In this document: piece by piece, positions 24,833 to 34,189 of the stretch
Layout of the letters: each line of letters begins with the position of its first letter
How positions within the stretch are numbered: position 1 is the first letter of the stretch
Source of the DNA: Lachnospiraceae bacterium
Lineage (GTDB): Bacteria > Bacillota > Clostridia > Lachnospirales > Lachnospiraceae
Assembly (NCBI GenBank): GCA_003507655.1
Contig: DNUZ01000008.1
Coordinates: forward strand, 1-61,868
DNA: 61,868 nt
Direction of reading: 5' to 3'
Notes under the pieces: model-generated
Seen by the model: only the letters and a program-made list of their open reading frames with translations
Database searches by the model: none
Told to the model about the DNA's origin: nothing
Position numbers and translations under genes: made by a program

Positions 24833-26275
24833 ATGACGATCAGAAAAAGACTATCGAGAACCAATACAAGGATTTTGCTGTTTGCGCTGTTATCGCTGTT
24901 GGTGATCGGTGTATTTATTATAGAGATTTTTGAAAAAACCTATTTAGAGCAGGCGATCAACTATGTAAAATTACAGGATCATTCCGTAGAACTGGTAGAT
25001 TTTTTGGATGAATATCAATTTTCGGAGGATGAGATCGGAACACTCGGAAAAAAGATCCGGAGCTATGGTCACAACTTTTATATTGCAAAAGACAGGCAAA
25101 GAGTCAGTACGGATTTTTCTACAAAACAGCTTCGGGAGATGCAGTATTTAGATTCCTATGTTACCATCAATGAGCCGGCAGATGTATTTGTCTGGCGGAC
25201 GGCAACGATGATCTTTAAAAGTTATGAGACAGAGACCGGAACCTATCAGGTGGTAGCGCTCCGCAATGATGAGAACACCAGACAGATCAATCCGAACAGG
25301 GAGACATATCGGTGGCTGATACCTATCTTTACGGCGATCGGTGTTCTGGCAATCGTGATCATTGTGGGGATCAGCAGATATTTCAGCCGGAAGTTAGAAA
25401 ACAGGATCATGGAGCCGATCGAAAAGCTGATCGATGCGGCAAACCGTGTTGAGGATGGAAATTTTGAAGAGCATGTGGAATATGAGGGAGAGGAAGAGTT
25501 TGAAAAACTCTGCCATTCCTTTAATACCATGCAGGACAGTCTGGCGGCGGGCGTGGACCGGGCAGAAGAATATGATAAGGCAAAGACAGAGATGATCGCC
25601 GGAATGTCTCACGACCTTCGGACACCGCTGACCTCGATTAAAGGTTATATCAAAGGAGTCAAAGACGGAGTTGCCAATACACCACAGAAGCAGGAGCAGT
25701 ATTTAGACATTGCCTATCAGAAGGCATGTGCCATGGATGTGCTGCTACGAAAACTTTCGGATTTTTCAAAGGTAGAGACCGGAAATATGCCGATGGAGCC
25801 GGTGGCGACCGATTTTGGAGCATTTTTACAGGAGATGCTGGATGATAATGAACAATACCTGAGAGAAAAAGATGTGAATGTCATATTTTTTGTACCGGAG
25901 GAAAAAGTGATCACCTGCATCGACCATGAGCAGACCAAACGCGTCCTCCGCAACATCATGGAAAACAGCATGAAATACCGCTGCAGGGAACAGGTATTGA
26001 TCCGCATGAACCTGATCCCGAATAAAGAGTCGGTCATTTTAAAGATCACGGATGACGGAGAAGGAGTACCGGAGGAAAAACTGCCGCATTTATTTGAACA
26101 GTTCTATCGTGGAGATGAGACAAGAAACAGCAGGATTGACGGAGACGGACTCGGACTGTACATAGCAAAACGCATTATAGAACAACAGGGCGGAAGTATC
26201 AGTGCTTCAAACCATGGCGGGTTCTGTATTACGATCATACTTCCGAGAGTGGGAGAAGAACAGGAGCAGATATGA
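24833..26275 (+). CDS. sensor histidine kinase, HAMP-HisKA type
   Basis: The 480-residue kinase has transmembrane helices at about 13-31 and 162-184 enclosing an extracytoplasmic sensor of about 130 residues. A HAMP linker (about 185-240) and the HisKA box AGMSHDLRTPLTSIKG with His260 follow. The ATPase domain shows N-box NIMENSMKY, DDGEGVPEE and the GDGLGLYIAK G-box. It overlaps the regulator gene by 4 nt (ATGA). Three phased TTTAG motifs upstream suggest autoregulation. The nearby YhgE/Pip gene is the probable target. Confidence 0.93.
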   Translation: MTIRKRLSRTNTRILLFALLSLLVIGVFIIEIFEKTYLEQAINYVKLQDHSVELVDFLDEYQFSEDEIGTLGKKIRSYGHNFYIAKDRQRVSTDFSTKQLREMQYLDSYVTINEPADVFVWRTATMIFKSYETETGTYQVVALRNDENTRQINPNRETYRWLIPIFTAIGVLAIVIIVGISRYFSRKLENRIMEPIEKLIDAANRVEDGNFEEHVEYEGEEEFEKLCHSFNTMQDSLAAGVDRAEEYDKAKTEMIAGMSHDLRTPLTSIKGYIKGVKDGVANTPQKQEQYLDIAYQKACAMDVLLRKLSDFSKVETGNMPMEPVATDFGAFLQEMLDDNEQYLREKDVNVIFFVPEEKVITCIDHEQTKRVLRNIMENSMKYRCREQVLIRMNLIPNKESVILKITDDGEGVPEEKLPHLFEQFYRGDETRNSRIDGDGLGLYIAKRIIEQQGGSISASNHGGFCITIILPRVGEEQEQI

Positions 26276-26985
26276 GAGAAAAAATATTAATAGTAGAAGA
26301 CGAAGAAGAAATTGCAATGTTAGAGCAGGACTATCTGGAGATCAACGGATTTCAGACAAGGATCGAGAGTGATGGTGAGCAGGCGGTGGAACTGGCACTG
26401 ACGGGAGAGTTTGATCTGATCTTATTGGATCTCATGCTTCCGGGCAAAAACGGCTATGATATCTGCAGAGAGATCCGCGACAAAGTGGATGTTCCGATCT
26501 TAATGGTAACGGCACGCACCGAATCCATAGACAAGGTGCTGGGTCTGGGACTTGGAGCCGATGATTACATATCGAAACCGTTTGATCCGGCAGAACTGGT
26601 AGCAAGAGTAAAATCCCACTTAAACCGTTACGAAAGACTGACTAAGAACGGTGAGCCGCAAAACGGCACCGAAGGACGGGAAAAAGATGTTATCAAAATT
26701 GATGGGATCGAGATACATACGAGAAGCTGGAAAGTATTTCGGGACGGCGAAGAGATCCGCTTCCCGAATCGTGAGTTTGAACTGTTGAAGTTCCTTGCGA
26801 TGAATCCGAATATCGTTTTTTCAAAAGAGGAATTGTTTGAAAAAATCTGGGGCTATGATTATGTCGGGGATAGCGTGACCGTGACCGTACATATTAACCG
26901 GATCCGTGAAAAAATCGAAGAGGACAGCAAGAATCCAAAGATCATTGAAACGGTCTGGGGTGCGGGATACCGCCTGAATCGGTAG
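26272..26985 (+). CDS. response regulator, OmpR/PhoB family
   Basis: The 237-residue regulator has a receiver domain with Asp53 (LILLDLMLPG), Glu9/Asp10/Glu11 acidic pocket and the late Lys in SKPFDP. The C-terminal winged helix (about 140-237) contains FPNREFELLKFLAMNPN and VTVHINRIREKIE. Such proteins bind tandem direct repeats with about 10-11-bp period. TTTAG repeats with that spacing lie upstream of this operon and of the next gene. Confidence 0.94.
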   Translation: MREKILIVEDEEEIAMLEQDYLEINGFQTRIESDGEQAVELALTGEFDLILLDLMLPGKNGYDICREIRDKVDVPILMVTARTESIDKVLGLGLGADDYISKPFDPAELVARVKSHLNRYERLTKNGEPQNGTEGREKDVIKIDGIEIHTRSWKVFRDGEEIRFPNREFELLKFLAMNPNIVFSKEELFEKIWGYDYVGDSVTVTVHINRIREKIEEDSKNPKIIETVWGAGYRLNR

Positions 26986-27010
26986 AAATCTTAAGAATAA
27001 ATCAAGAAAA

Positions 27011-27048
27011 TTTAGGTTTTGTTTAGAAATGTTATAAATTCTGTTTAG
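27011..27048 (+). promoter_or_regulatory. phased TTTAG direct repeats before the YhgE/Pip gene
   Basis: TTTAG occurs at 27011, 27022 and 27044 (offsets 0, 11, 33), the same geometry as at 24746-24783. The sites lie 26 nt after the regulator stop and 100 nt before the YhgE/Pip start, a good place for an activator. Confidence 0.6.
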
Positions 27049-27147
27049 GAGTTTTCGTTTGGAAATTTATTTCTCCATGCTACCATAACGTTGTAGGAAA
27101 TATAGCAGTCGCAGTTATATTTTTCACAATAATAAGGAGGAAAATGA

Positions 27148-29550
27148 ATGCTCAAAAACGAATGGAAGAAGCTATTTCAAAACAAATTTATGATCGTGGT
27201 CATGATCGCGATCATCCTGATACCGACAATTTACACGGCAATTTTTGTGGGAGCCATGTGGGACCCGTATGGAAGGGTGGAACATCTTCCGGTTGCAGTT
27301 GTAAATAAGGACGTACCGGTAACTTACAAAGACAAAGAACTGAGTGTTGGAGAAGACCTGGTCAAAAATCTGAAAGAAAACAACTCTTTGGATTTTAACT
27401 TTGTAGATGCAGATACGGCAGCGGCAGGGCTTGCGAACGGTACCTATTACATGGTGCTGACCATACCAAAGGATTTCTCAAAAAATGCAACGACTCTGAC
27501 AGAGAAGAATGCAAAAAAGATGATGCTGTACTATGAAACCAATCCGGGACAGAACTACATCGCATCCAAAATGAGTGAGACAGCGGTAAGCAAGATTCAG
27601 ACAAACATTCGTGAAAAGATCACAACGCAGTATACGGAAACTGTATTTGAACAGTTAGGAACCATCGGAGATGGTTTTGTAGAAGCGGCAGATGGAGCAT
27701 TACAGATCACAGACGGTACAGACCAGCTGTTAGACGGAAACGGACAGCTTCAGGATGGTATCGAAACCTTAAAGGACGGAACAGTTGCTTTAGAAGATGG
27801 AAGCACCAGTCTCCAGACAGGAATCAGTACGTATACACAGGGTGTTGGAACACTGAAAGCCGGAGCAGATACGTTAAATGGCAAGAGTTCAGATTTGAAC
27901 GGGGGTGTCACAAGCGTTTCTGAAGGAGTTACCTCTTTAAAGAGCGGAAGCGGAGCAATTTTAGCCGGTATGAATACAATGTCTGATGAGCTTGCAAAGA
28001 GCCTTTCCAAAGAAAACATGAAAAACATGGAAGCATTGCGGGGCGGTCTTACAAGCATCAACAAAGGAATTCAGACATTAAATACCGAACTTCAGAAAAT
28101 GGATGTAGAAGGTCAGTTGAATACGACAGTGAGTGCAGTAACAGGCGGTCTTACTTCCATACAGGGAAGCCTTTTGAATTCCCAGACACATATGGGTGAG
28201 CTGCAGACAGCCATCGGAACGTTAAAAATGCAGTTATTGGCATCCGGAAAAACAGAGGATGAAGTAAATGCAATGTTGTTACCGCTGATGCAGTCCGCAC
28301 AGGCGGTCGGAGGAGATGTCAGCGCGATCGCAACGACAACATCCGGTCTGGCAGATTCCTTAAAGAACAGCAATTTATCGGAAGTTACACAAAAAGTAGA
28401 TACGTTAAAGAGCAATGTCAGCACACTGGCAGAAAATTCTGATGTGGTATTACCGAACAGTAGTACAACGATTGAAAAGCTGACATCCGGTTTACAGGGA
28501 GTGCAGTCCGCATTGGATAAGACCGGAGAAACGGCAGACCAGATGGGACTCATCCAGGCAATGGGTGCAGTGAATACCGGACTCGGACAGTTAGATACCG
28601 GGATCAATGGTGAAAAAGGCTTAAAAGCAGGCGTGAAAGCATATACAGATGGTGTATCCCAGCTTGCAGGTGGAGCAGAGCAGTTGACAGCGAACAGTGC
28701 AGCGTTGAACGAAGGTGCGGGAAAACTCACGAGCGGAGCAGCGGCATTAAAAGACGGAAGCAACAGACTCTATGATGGAACCGTAAGTATGCAGGAAGGG
28801 CTTTCTAAGTTAAAAGACGGAAGTGTTACACTTGCAGATAGTCTGAACGATGCCGGAGATGAAGTAAAAGCGACCAATACGGACGAAGATACCGTTGAAA
28901 TGTTTGCGGCTCCGGTTGAGACAAAGGGAAGCACCTACTCCCGCATTGACAACAACGGAAGTGCAATGGCAGCTTACATGATGGGTGTAGGTCTCTGGGT
29001 GGCATGTATCGCATTCTGCGTTATGTACCCGCTGATGAAGCCGGCAGGCGAAGTCAAAAACGGTATCCGCTGGTGGTTCAGCAAAGCATCCGTATATCTG
29101 ATCATTGCATCCGTTCAGGCGGTAGTCATGGTACTCATGCTCAAGCTGATCTTAGGATTCCAGCCGGAATACTTAGGAAGAACGATTTTAGTGGCAATGG
29201 TTGCCTCCATGGCATTCATGTCCGTAATGTACTTCTTTAACATCTGTTTCGACAAAGTCGGAAGTTACCTGATGCTGATCTTCATGGTATTGCAGTTAGG
29301 CGGTTCTGCCGGAACTTATCCGTTGGAATTATCCTCGGATTTCTATCATAAGATCCATGAGCGTATGCCGTTTACCTATAGCGTAAAGGCTTTCCGTTCC
29401 ACCATTTCCACAGGTCAGGATATCTCCGGGGAAATGGCAGTGTTTATCGGAATGATCGTAGTGTTTAATCTGTTATCCTTAGCAGTGTTTGTTTATAAGA
29501 CAAAAAAAGGAAAAAATATGATCTCGGCAGAGGTAGCCGTGGAATCATAA
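27148..29550 (+). CDS. YhgE/Pip domain membrane protein
   Basis: The 800-residue protein has an N-terminal transmembrane helix (about 13-35) and five C-terminal helices (about 612-790) of ABC-2 type. The long extracytoplasmic middle (about 40-590) is built of heptad-like repeats such as LQDGIETLKDGTVALEDG and LTSGAAALKDGSNRL. This is the YhgE/Pip architecture, related to phage infection proteins, EsaA and the MmpL-like accessory proteins of type VII secretion. No type VII secretion gene is seen nearby. A strong AAGGAGG site precedes the ATG. The OmpR system upstream probably controls it. Confidence 0.9.
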   Translation: MLKNEWKKLFQNKFMIVVMIAIILIPTIYTAIFVGAMWDPYGRVEHLPVAVVNKDVPVTYKDKELSVGEDLVKNLKENNSLDFNFVDADTAAAGLANGTYYMVLTIPKDFSKNATTLTEKNAKKMMLYYETNPGQNYIASKMSETAVSKIQTNIREKITTQYTETVFEQLGTIGDGFVEAADGALQITDGTDQLLDGNGQLQDGIETLKDGTVALEDGSTSLQTGISTYTQGVGTLKAGADTLNGKSSDLNGGVTSVSEGVTSLKSGSGAILAGMNTMSDELAKSLSKENMKNMEALRGGLTSINKGIQTLNTELQKMDVEGQLNTTVSAVTGGLTSIQGSLLNSQTHMGELQTAIGTLKMQLLASGKTEDEVNAMLLPLMQSAQAVGGDVSAIATTTSGLADSLKNSNLSEVTQKVDTLKSNVSTLAENSDVVLPNSSTTIEKLTSGLQGVQSALDKTGETADQMGLIQAMGAVNTGLGQLDTGINGEKGLKAGVKAYTDGVSQLAGGAEQLTANSAALNEGAGKLTSGAAALKDGSNRLYDGTVSMQEGLSKLKDGSVTLADSLNDAGDEVKATNTDEDTVEMFAAPVETKGSTYSRIDNNGSAMAAYMMGVGLWVACIAFCVMYPLMKPAGEVKNGIRWWFSKASVYLIIASVQAVVMVLMLKLILGFQPEYLGRTILVAMVASMAFMSVMYFFNICFDKVGSYLMLIFMVLQLGGSAGTYPLELSSDFYHKIHERMPFTYSVKAFRSTISTGQDISGEMAVFIGMIVVFNLLSLAVFVYKTKKGKNMISAEVAVES

Positions 29551-29558
29551 AAACAGCA

Positions 29559-29587
29559 TTGACAAGTGTTACACATAGTGCTACACT
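29559..29587 (+). promoter_or_regulatory. promoter of the riboflavin operon
   Basis: TTGACA (29559-29564) and TACACT (29582-29587) separated by 17 nt, about 20 nt before the FMN riboswitch. Confidence 0.7.
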
Positions 29588-29605
29588 AACTTACAGTTAA
29601 ATAAG

Positions 29606-29714
29606 AATCTTCAGGGCAGGATGAAATTTCCGACCGGCGGTAAAGCCCGCGAACCGAAAGGTATGATTCGGTGAAACTCCGAAGCCGACAGTATAGTCTG
29701 GATGAAAGAAGATG
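29606..29714 (+). promoter_or_regulatory. FMN riboswitch (RFN element)
   Basis: The RFN landmarks are in order: closing arms ATCTTC (29607-29612) and GAAGAT (29708-29713), AGGGCAGG, CCGACCGGCGGTAAAGCCCGCGA, GATTCGGTGAAACTCCGAAGCCGACAG, and AGTCTGGATGAAAGAAGAT at the end (each shown in part). FMN binding represses downstream riboflavin genes, here ribD, ribE, ribBA and ribH. Confidence 0.96.
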
Positions 29715-29752
29715 CAAAAGCTGCGTAGGCAGTACACTTGTGATGCACAGTA

Positions 29753-29783
29753 AAGCTCTGAAATGATATTCATTTCAGAGCTT
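29753..29783 (+). promoter_or_regulatory. perfect 14-bp hairpin in the riboflavin leader
   Basis: AAGCTCTGAAATGA pairs perfectly with TCATTTCAGAGCTT around a 3-nt loop. No T run follows, so it is unlikely to be a terminator by itself; it may belong to the switching region of the riboswitch. Confidence 0.55.
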
Positions 29784-29816
29784 ATTATATTTCACAGAAA
29801 AGAAATGACAGTGAGC

Positions 29817-29853
29817 AACCCCCTGAATGATAGATCAGTTCAGGGGTTTTTTT
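29817..29853 (+). terminator. attenuator terminator of the FMN riboswitch
   Basis: Stem CCCCTGAA/TTCAGGGG followed by seven Ts at about 29847-29853, 114 nt before ribD. It is the probable OFF-state terminator. Confidence 0.8.
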
Positions 29854-29966
29854 GATACTTTTTCATACAAAAATTTGTATAAAAAAGATCAAAGAACCCA
29901 AAACTTTCACATCCCATACAACTACTATATGATTTGTGCACCCACAAAGTTAGGAGGAAAAACACT

Positions 29967-31106
29967 ATGACCCCGGAAGAATATATGCAAATCGCCATCG
30001 AAGAGGCAAAAAAAGGCTCAGGCTTCACCAGCCCCAACCCACTTGTCGGAGCCGTACTCGTGAAAGACGGAAAAATCGTCGGCAAAGACTATCACCACAA
30101 ATACGGAGAATTTCATGCAGAGAGAAATGCCATTTTAAACTGCAAAGAAGACTTAGCGGGAGCATCCCTCTATGTCACATTAGAGCCGTGCTGCCACTAT
30201 GGAAAGACGCCTCCCTGCACACAGATCATCATAGAAAAGGGGATCAAAAAAGTATATATCGGTTCCTATGACCCAAATCCCAAAGTTAATGGCGGAGGCA
30301 TCAAACAGTTGAAGGACGCGGGAATAGAAGTGGTTACGGAAGTCTTAAAGGAAGAGTGTGATGCACTCAATCCGGTATTTTTTCATTACATAGAAAAAAA
30401 AGAACCTTACGTCGTTTTAAAATATGCGATGACAGTAGATGGGAAAATTGCGACAAGAACCGGAGCCTCAAAATGGATTACCGGAGAAGCGGCGAGAAAA
30501 CGTGTGCAGTACAGCCGAAAAATTTACAGTGGGATCATGGTGGGGATCGGAACCGTGTTAGCAGATGACCCGATGCTGACCTGTCGCTTAGAAAATGCAA
30601 AAAATCCGGTCAGGATCATATGCGACAGCAGTCTTAGGATTTCGTTGGATTCTAATATTGTAAAGACGGCGAAAGAAGTACCGACCATCATAGCCTGCAC
30701 GATTTCAAAAGAAGGCAAAGAAAAATCAAAACAGGATTTAATTATAGAAGAAAAGATAGAAAAGTTACAGCAGGCGGGATGCGAAGTGATCCATATCGGA
30801 AGAAGCAAAACAGGAGTGAATCTGAAAGAACTGATGAAGCTGCTTGGAGAAAAAGGCATCGACAGCATCCTGTTAGAGGGCGGGAGCAGCCTGAACTATT
30901 CGGCACTACAGGCAGGCATTGTATCAAAAGTAGAAACCTATATCGCACCAAAGATATTCGGAGGAGAACTGGCAAAGACACCGGTTGGCGGAATAGGCGT
31001 AGAAGAGCCGGGGCAGGCATTTTTCTTGAAAAATCCGAAAATCACACAGATAGAACAAGACATACTGATGGAATGGGAGGTGGGAACTTGTTCACGGGAA
31101 TCGTAG
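29967..31106 (+). CDS. ribD: bifunctional diaminohydroxyphosphoribosylaminopyrimidine deaminase/reductase
   Basis: The 379-residue enzyme does the second and third steps of riboflavin synthesis: deamination and then NADPH reduction of the pyrimidine intermediate. The deaminase domain (1-145) has HAERNAI and PCCHYGKTPPC, the zinc ligands. The reductase domain follows from about 150 (VVLKYAMTVDGKIAT) to the end with LLEGGSSLN. AGGAGG precedes the ATG. Its last 19 nt overlap ribE. Confidence 0.96.
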   Translation: MTPEEYMQIAIEEAKKGSGFTSPNPLVGAVLVKDGKIVGKDYHHKYGEFHAERNAILNCKEDLAGASLYVTLEPCCHYGKTPPCTQIIIEKGIKKVYIGSYDPNPKVNGGGIKQLKDAGIEVVTEVLKEECDALNPVFFHYIEKKEPYVVLKYAMTVDGKIATRTGASKWITGEAARKRVQYSRKIYSGIMVGIGTVLADDPMLTCRLENAKNPVRIICDSSLRISLDSNIVKTAKEVPTIIACTISKEGKEKSKQDLIIEEKIEKLQQAGCEVIHIGRSKTGVNLKELMKLLGEKGIDSILLEGGSSLNYSALQAGIVSKVETYIAPKIFGGELAKTPVGGIGVEEPGQAFFLKNPKITQIEQDILMEWEVGTCSRES

Positions 31107-31735
31107 AAGAAATCGGAAAAATCGCAGGGATCCAAAAGGGAGCAAAATCCGCAGTGCTGACGATACAGGCAGATAAAGTATTAGAGGATGTTCATATCGG
31201 AGACAGCATCGCCGTCAACGGAGTCTGCCTGACCGTCACATCCTTTGAAAAAAATACCTACACCGCAGATGTGATGAACGAAACTCTGCAACGAAGCTCA
31301 CTCGGAAGCCTGAGTGTCGGCAGCAGTGTGAACTTAGAGCGGGCAATGGCAGCAAACGGGCGGTTTGGAGGTCATATCGTGTCGGGACATATCGACGGAA
31401 CCGGAACGATTACACAGGTCAGAAGAGATGATAATGCCATCTGGTATACGATCATGGCAGAAGACTCCCTGATGAAATACATTGTAGAAAAAGGCTCCAT
31501 AGCGATTGATGGTATCAGCCTGACCGTCGCAAAACGGAGTGACAAAGATTTTTCCATATCCATGATACCGCATACGGCAAAAGAGACAATCTTATCGCAG
31601 AAGAAAGCGGGGGATGTGGTCAATCTTGAAAACGACATTATTGGAAAATATGTAGAACAGTTACTACAGTATGACAAAAAAGAAGAAAAACAGAGCCGCC
31701 TGACAAAAGAATTTTTATTGCAGGCAGGCTTTTAG
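31088..31735 (+). CDS. ribE: riboflavin synthase alpha subunit
   Basis: The 215-residue enzyme dismutates two 6,7-dimethyl-8-ribityllumazine molecules into riboflavin. The protein begins (L/M)FTGIVEEIGK and has two homologous lumazine-binding halves, the second starting at GRFGGHIVSGHIDGTG; VNGVCLTV and IDGISLTV repeat the motif. Translation most likely starts at TTG 31088 behind GGAGGTGG, inside ribD. An in-frame ATG lies 15 nt upstream but before that site. Confidence 0.94.
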   Translation: MFTGIVEEIGKIAGIQKGAKSAVLTIQADKVLEDVHIGDSIAVNGVCLTVTSFEKNTYTADVMNETLQRSSLGSLSVGSSVNLERAMAANGRFGGHIVSGHIDGTGTITQVRRDDNAIWYTIMAEDSLMKYIVEKGSIAIDGISLTVAKRSDKDFSISMIPHTAKETILSQKKAGDVVNLENDIIGKYVEQLLQYDKKEEKQSRLTKEFLLQAGF

Positions 31736-31750
31736 AAAGGAGCAAAAATT

Positions 31751-32959
31751 ATGTTTCAATTTAACACAGTAGAAGAAGCACTGGAGGACTTAAAGAAAGG
31801 AAAGCTGATTCTGGTAACAGATGATGAAGACCGCGAAAATGAGGGCGATTTAATCTGTGCGGCAGAATTTGCAACAACGGAAAACGTCAATTTTATGGCA
31901 ACACATGCCAAAGGTCTGATCTGTATGCCGATGGGAGAAGAAATCATAAAAAAATTGCAGATACCGCAGATGGTCAGCAACAACACCGATAACCATGAGA
32001 CGGCGTTTACCGTATCCATTGACCATGTCGATACCACCACCGGAATTTCAGCAGCGGAGCGTTCGATCACAGCAATGAAATGTGTGGATGAGGATGCGAA
32101 GCCGGAGGACTTCCGCAGACCGGGACATATGTTTCCATTATTGGCAAAACCAAACGGTGTCTTAGAAAGAAACGGTCATACAGAGGCAACGGTAGACTTA
32201 ATGAAATTAGCAGGATTAAAGGAGTGCGGACTTTGCTGCGAGATCATGCGTGACGATGGAACGATGATGAGAACGCCGGAATTAAAGGAGATGGCACAAA
32301 AATATAATCTGAAATTTATTACCATCCGTGCTTTGCAGGAATACCGGAAAGTTCACGACAAACTGGTAGAGCAGGTGGCAGCAGTTAAAATGCCAACCAA
32401 ATATGGAAACTTCCGCGCATACGGATACATCAACAAATTAAACGGGGAACATCATGTGGCACTGGTCAAAGGCGATATCGGAGATGGAAAAGATGTGCTG
32501 TGTCGTGTGCATTCGGAATGTCTGACCGGAGATGTATTTGGCTCCGAGCGCTGTGACTGCGGAGAGCAGTTTGCAAAAGCCATGGAAGCAATCGAGAGAG
32601 AAGGACGGGGAATTTTACTCTATCTTCGTCAGGAAGGACGAGGTATCGGACTGATCAATAAATTAAAAGCCTATGAACTTCAGGAAAAAGGAATGGACAC
32701 CGTAGAGGCAAATCTGGCGCTCGGTTTTGATGATGATGAGAGAGAATACTACATAGGCGCACAGATCTTACGGGATTTAGGAGCGAAATCCTTAAGATTG
32801 TTAACCAACAATCCGTTAAAAATCGAAGGACTGGAAGATTTTGGACTGGAGATCAAGGAGCGGGTGCCGATTCAGATCGCATTGACACCGTATGACAAAT
32901 TTTATCTGATCACCAAGAAAAACAAGATGGGACATATCCTGGATTATCAGGAGAAATAG
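31751..32959 (+). CDS. ribBA: 3,4-dihydroxy-2-butanone-4-phosphate synthase / GTP cyclohydrolase II
   Basis: The 402-residue bifunctional enzyme provides both precursors of riboflavin. The N-terminal half (about 1-200) shows [16 protein letters not shown] and GHMFPLLA of DHBP synthase. The C-terminal half (about 205-402) shows the zinc site [17 protein letters not shown] and the [10 protein letters not shown] motif of GTP cyclohydrolase II. It is 15 nt after ribE. Confidence 0.97.
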   Translation: MFQFNTVEEALEDLKKGKLILVTDDEDRENEGDLICAAEFATTENVNFMATHAKGLICMPMGEEIIKKLQIPQMVSNNTDNHETAFTVSIDHVDTTTGISAAERSITAMKCVDEDAKPEDFRRPGHMFPLLAKPNGVLERNGHTEATVDLMKLAGLKECGLCCEIMRDDGTMMRTPELKEMAQKYNLKFITIRALQEYRKVHDKLVEQVAAVKMPTKYGNFRAYGYINKLNGEHHVALVKGDIGDGKDVLCRVHSECLTGDVFGSERCDCGEQFAKAMEAIEREGRGILLYLRQEGRGIGLINKLKAYELQEKGMDTVEANLALGFDDDEREYYIGAQILRDLGAKSLRLLTNNPLKIEGLEDFGLEIKERVPIQIALTPYDKFYLITKKNKMGHILDYQEK

Positions 32960-33038
32960 AATGTCACACATTCTAACTATTAAAAAAGTAAGGACAGTAC
33001 ATTAGCAAAAAACATAAAAATAAAAAGGAGATTTTATT

Positions 33039-33506
33039 ATGAACGTATTTGAAGGAAAAGTAGTATCAGAGGGAATGAAAGTAGGAATCGTAGCAGCCAG
33101 ATTCAACGAATTCATCGTAAGTAAATTAGTGGCAGGAGCACAGGATGCACTTGTCAGACACGATGTAAAAGAAGAGGACATCGACCTTGCGTGGGTGCCG
33201 GGAGCATTTGAAATCCCGCTGATCGCGTCAAAGATGGCAAAGAGTGGAAAATACGATGCAGTCATTGCATTAGGAGCAGTTATCCGTGGTTCAACAACAC
33301 ACTATGATTATGTATGCAGCGAAGTATCGAAAGGAATTGCAAACGTGTCCTTAAATTCCGATATCCCGGTTATGTTCGGCGTGATCACAACGGAAAATAT
33401 CGAGCAGGCAATCGAACGTGCCGGAACAAAAGCAGGAAACAAAGGTTATGACTGTGCTTTAGGTGCCATCGAAATGGTAAATCTCATCCGCAATATCGAA
33501 AAGTAA
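33039..33506 (+). CDS. ribH: 6,7-dimethyl-8-ribityllumazine synthase
   Basis: The 155-residue subunit condenses the RibA- and RibB-derived precursors to lumazine and forms icosahedral shells in most bacteria. [25 protein letters not shown] and [10 protein letters not shown] are family signatures. AAAAGGAG precedes the ATG. It closes the rib operon, 79 nt after ribBA. Confidence 0.97.
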   Translation: MNVFEGKVVSEGMKVGIVAARFNEFIVSKLVAGAQDALVRHDVKEEDIDLAWVPGAFEIPLIASKMAKSGKYDAVIALGAVIRGSTTHYDYVCSEVSKGIANVSLNSDIPVMFGVITTENIEQAIERAGTKAGNKGYDCALGAIEMVNLIRNIEK

Positions 33507-33606
33507 AATTATTGTAAAATGGTAAAGAAAGGATATACTTTTTGATTTTCCGTGTTATAATAAACCTGTGAGAGAAGAAGAGAGAAGAGAAAAAAGGAGG
33601 TTTATT

Positions 33607-34077
33607 ATGAGCAGGAACCTATTGACGTTAACAATTGGAAAACAGAAAAACATTGCATTGATCGCACATGATGCGAAAAAAGAAGAGCTGATCAGTTGGT
33701 GTGATGAGCACAAAAAACTTTTAAGTAAACACTTTTTATGCGGAACAGGGACAACTGCCCGCATGATTACGGATAGAACCGGACTTCCGGTAAAGGGCTA
33801 CAATAGCGGTCCTCTTGGCGGTGACCAGCAGATTGGTGCAAAGATCGTAGAGGGAAGAATTGATTTTGTAGTATTCTTTTCGGACCCACTTACCGCGGCA
33901 CCGCATGACCCGGATGTAAAAGCATTGCTCCGTGTGGCACAGGTATACGATATCCCGATCGCCAATAACCGGGCAACAGCCGATTTTATGATCACATCCC
34001 CGCTGATGGATCAGGAATATGACCATGATGTCATAGATTTCCAGAGGAATATTGCAGAGCGTGCAAAGACGCTTTAG
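33607..34077 (+). CDS. mgsA: methylglyoxal synthase
   Basis: The 156-residue cytosolic enzyme converts dihydroxyacetone phosphate to methylglyoxal, relieving phosphosugar accumulation. Motifs include IALIAHDAKK near the N-terminus, CGTGTTARMI, and the active-site loop SGPLGGDQQIG, then FFSDPLTAAPHDPD. Starting at 33607 behind AAGGAGG gives normal length; the longer reading starts in the leader. A strong terminator follows. Confidence 0.95.
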   Translation: MSRNLLTLTIGKQKNIALIAHDAKKEELISWCDEHKKLLSKHFLCGTGTTARMITDRTGLPVKGYNSGPLGGDQQIGAKIVEGRIDFVVFFSDPLTAAPHDPDVKALLRVAQVYDIPIANNRATADFMITSPLMDQEYDHDVIDFQRNIAERAKTL

Positions 34078-34137
34078 GAAAATAAAAAGTTAATTTTTAC
34101 TCAAAATTTTTTACAAGTAAAATAGTGTGAATTTGCC

Positions 34138-34175
34138 GTCTCCCAGACTTTTCAAAGTTTGGGAGACATTTTTTT
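34138..34175 (+). terminator. intrinsic terminator after mgsA
   Basis: GTCTCCCAGAC...GTTTGGGAGAC stem (34138-34167, one G-U pair) followed by seven Ts. Confidence 0.85.
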
Positions 34176-34189
34176 TAGGTATTTTGTAC

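Noticed and set aside
28113..28763. 216-residue minus-strand frame inside the YhgE/Pip gene
   Set aside because: It is the antisense of a well-supported gene and shows no domain or ribosome site.
27700..28860. Repeats within the YhgE/Pip gene as a DNA repeat or CRISPR
   Set aside because: The repetition is at protein level (LxDGxxxLxxG turns) and the DNA copies differ, with no constant spacer.
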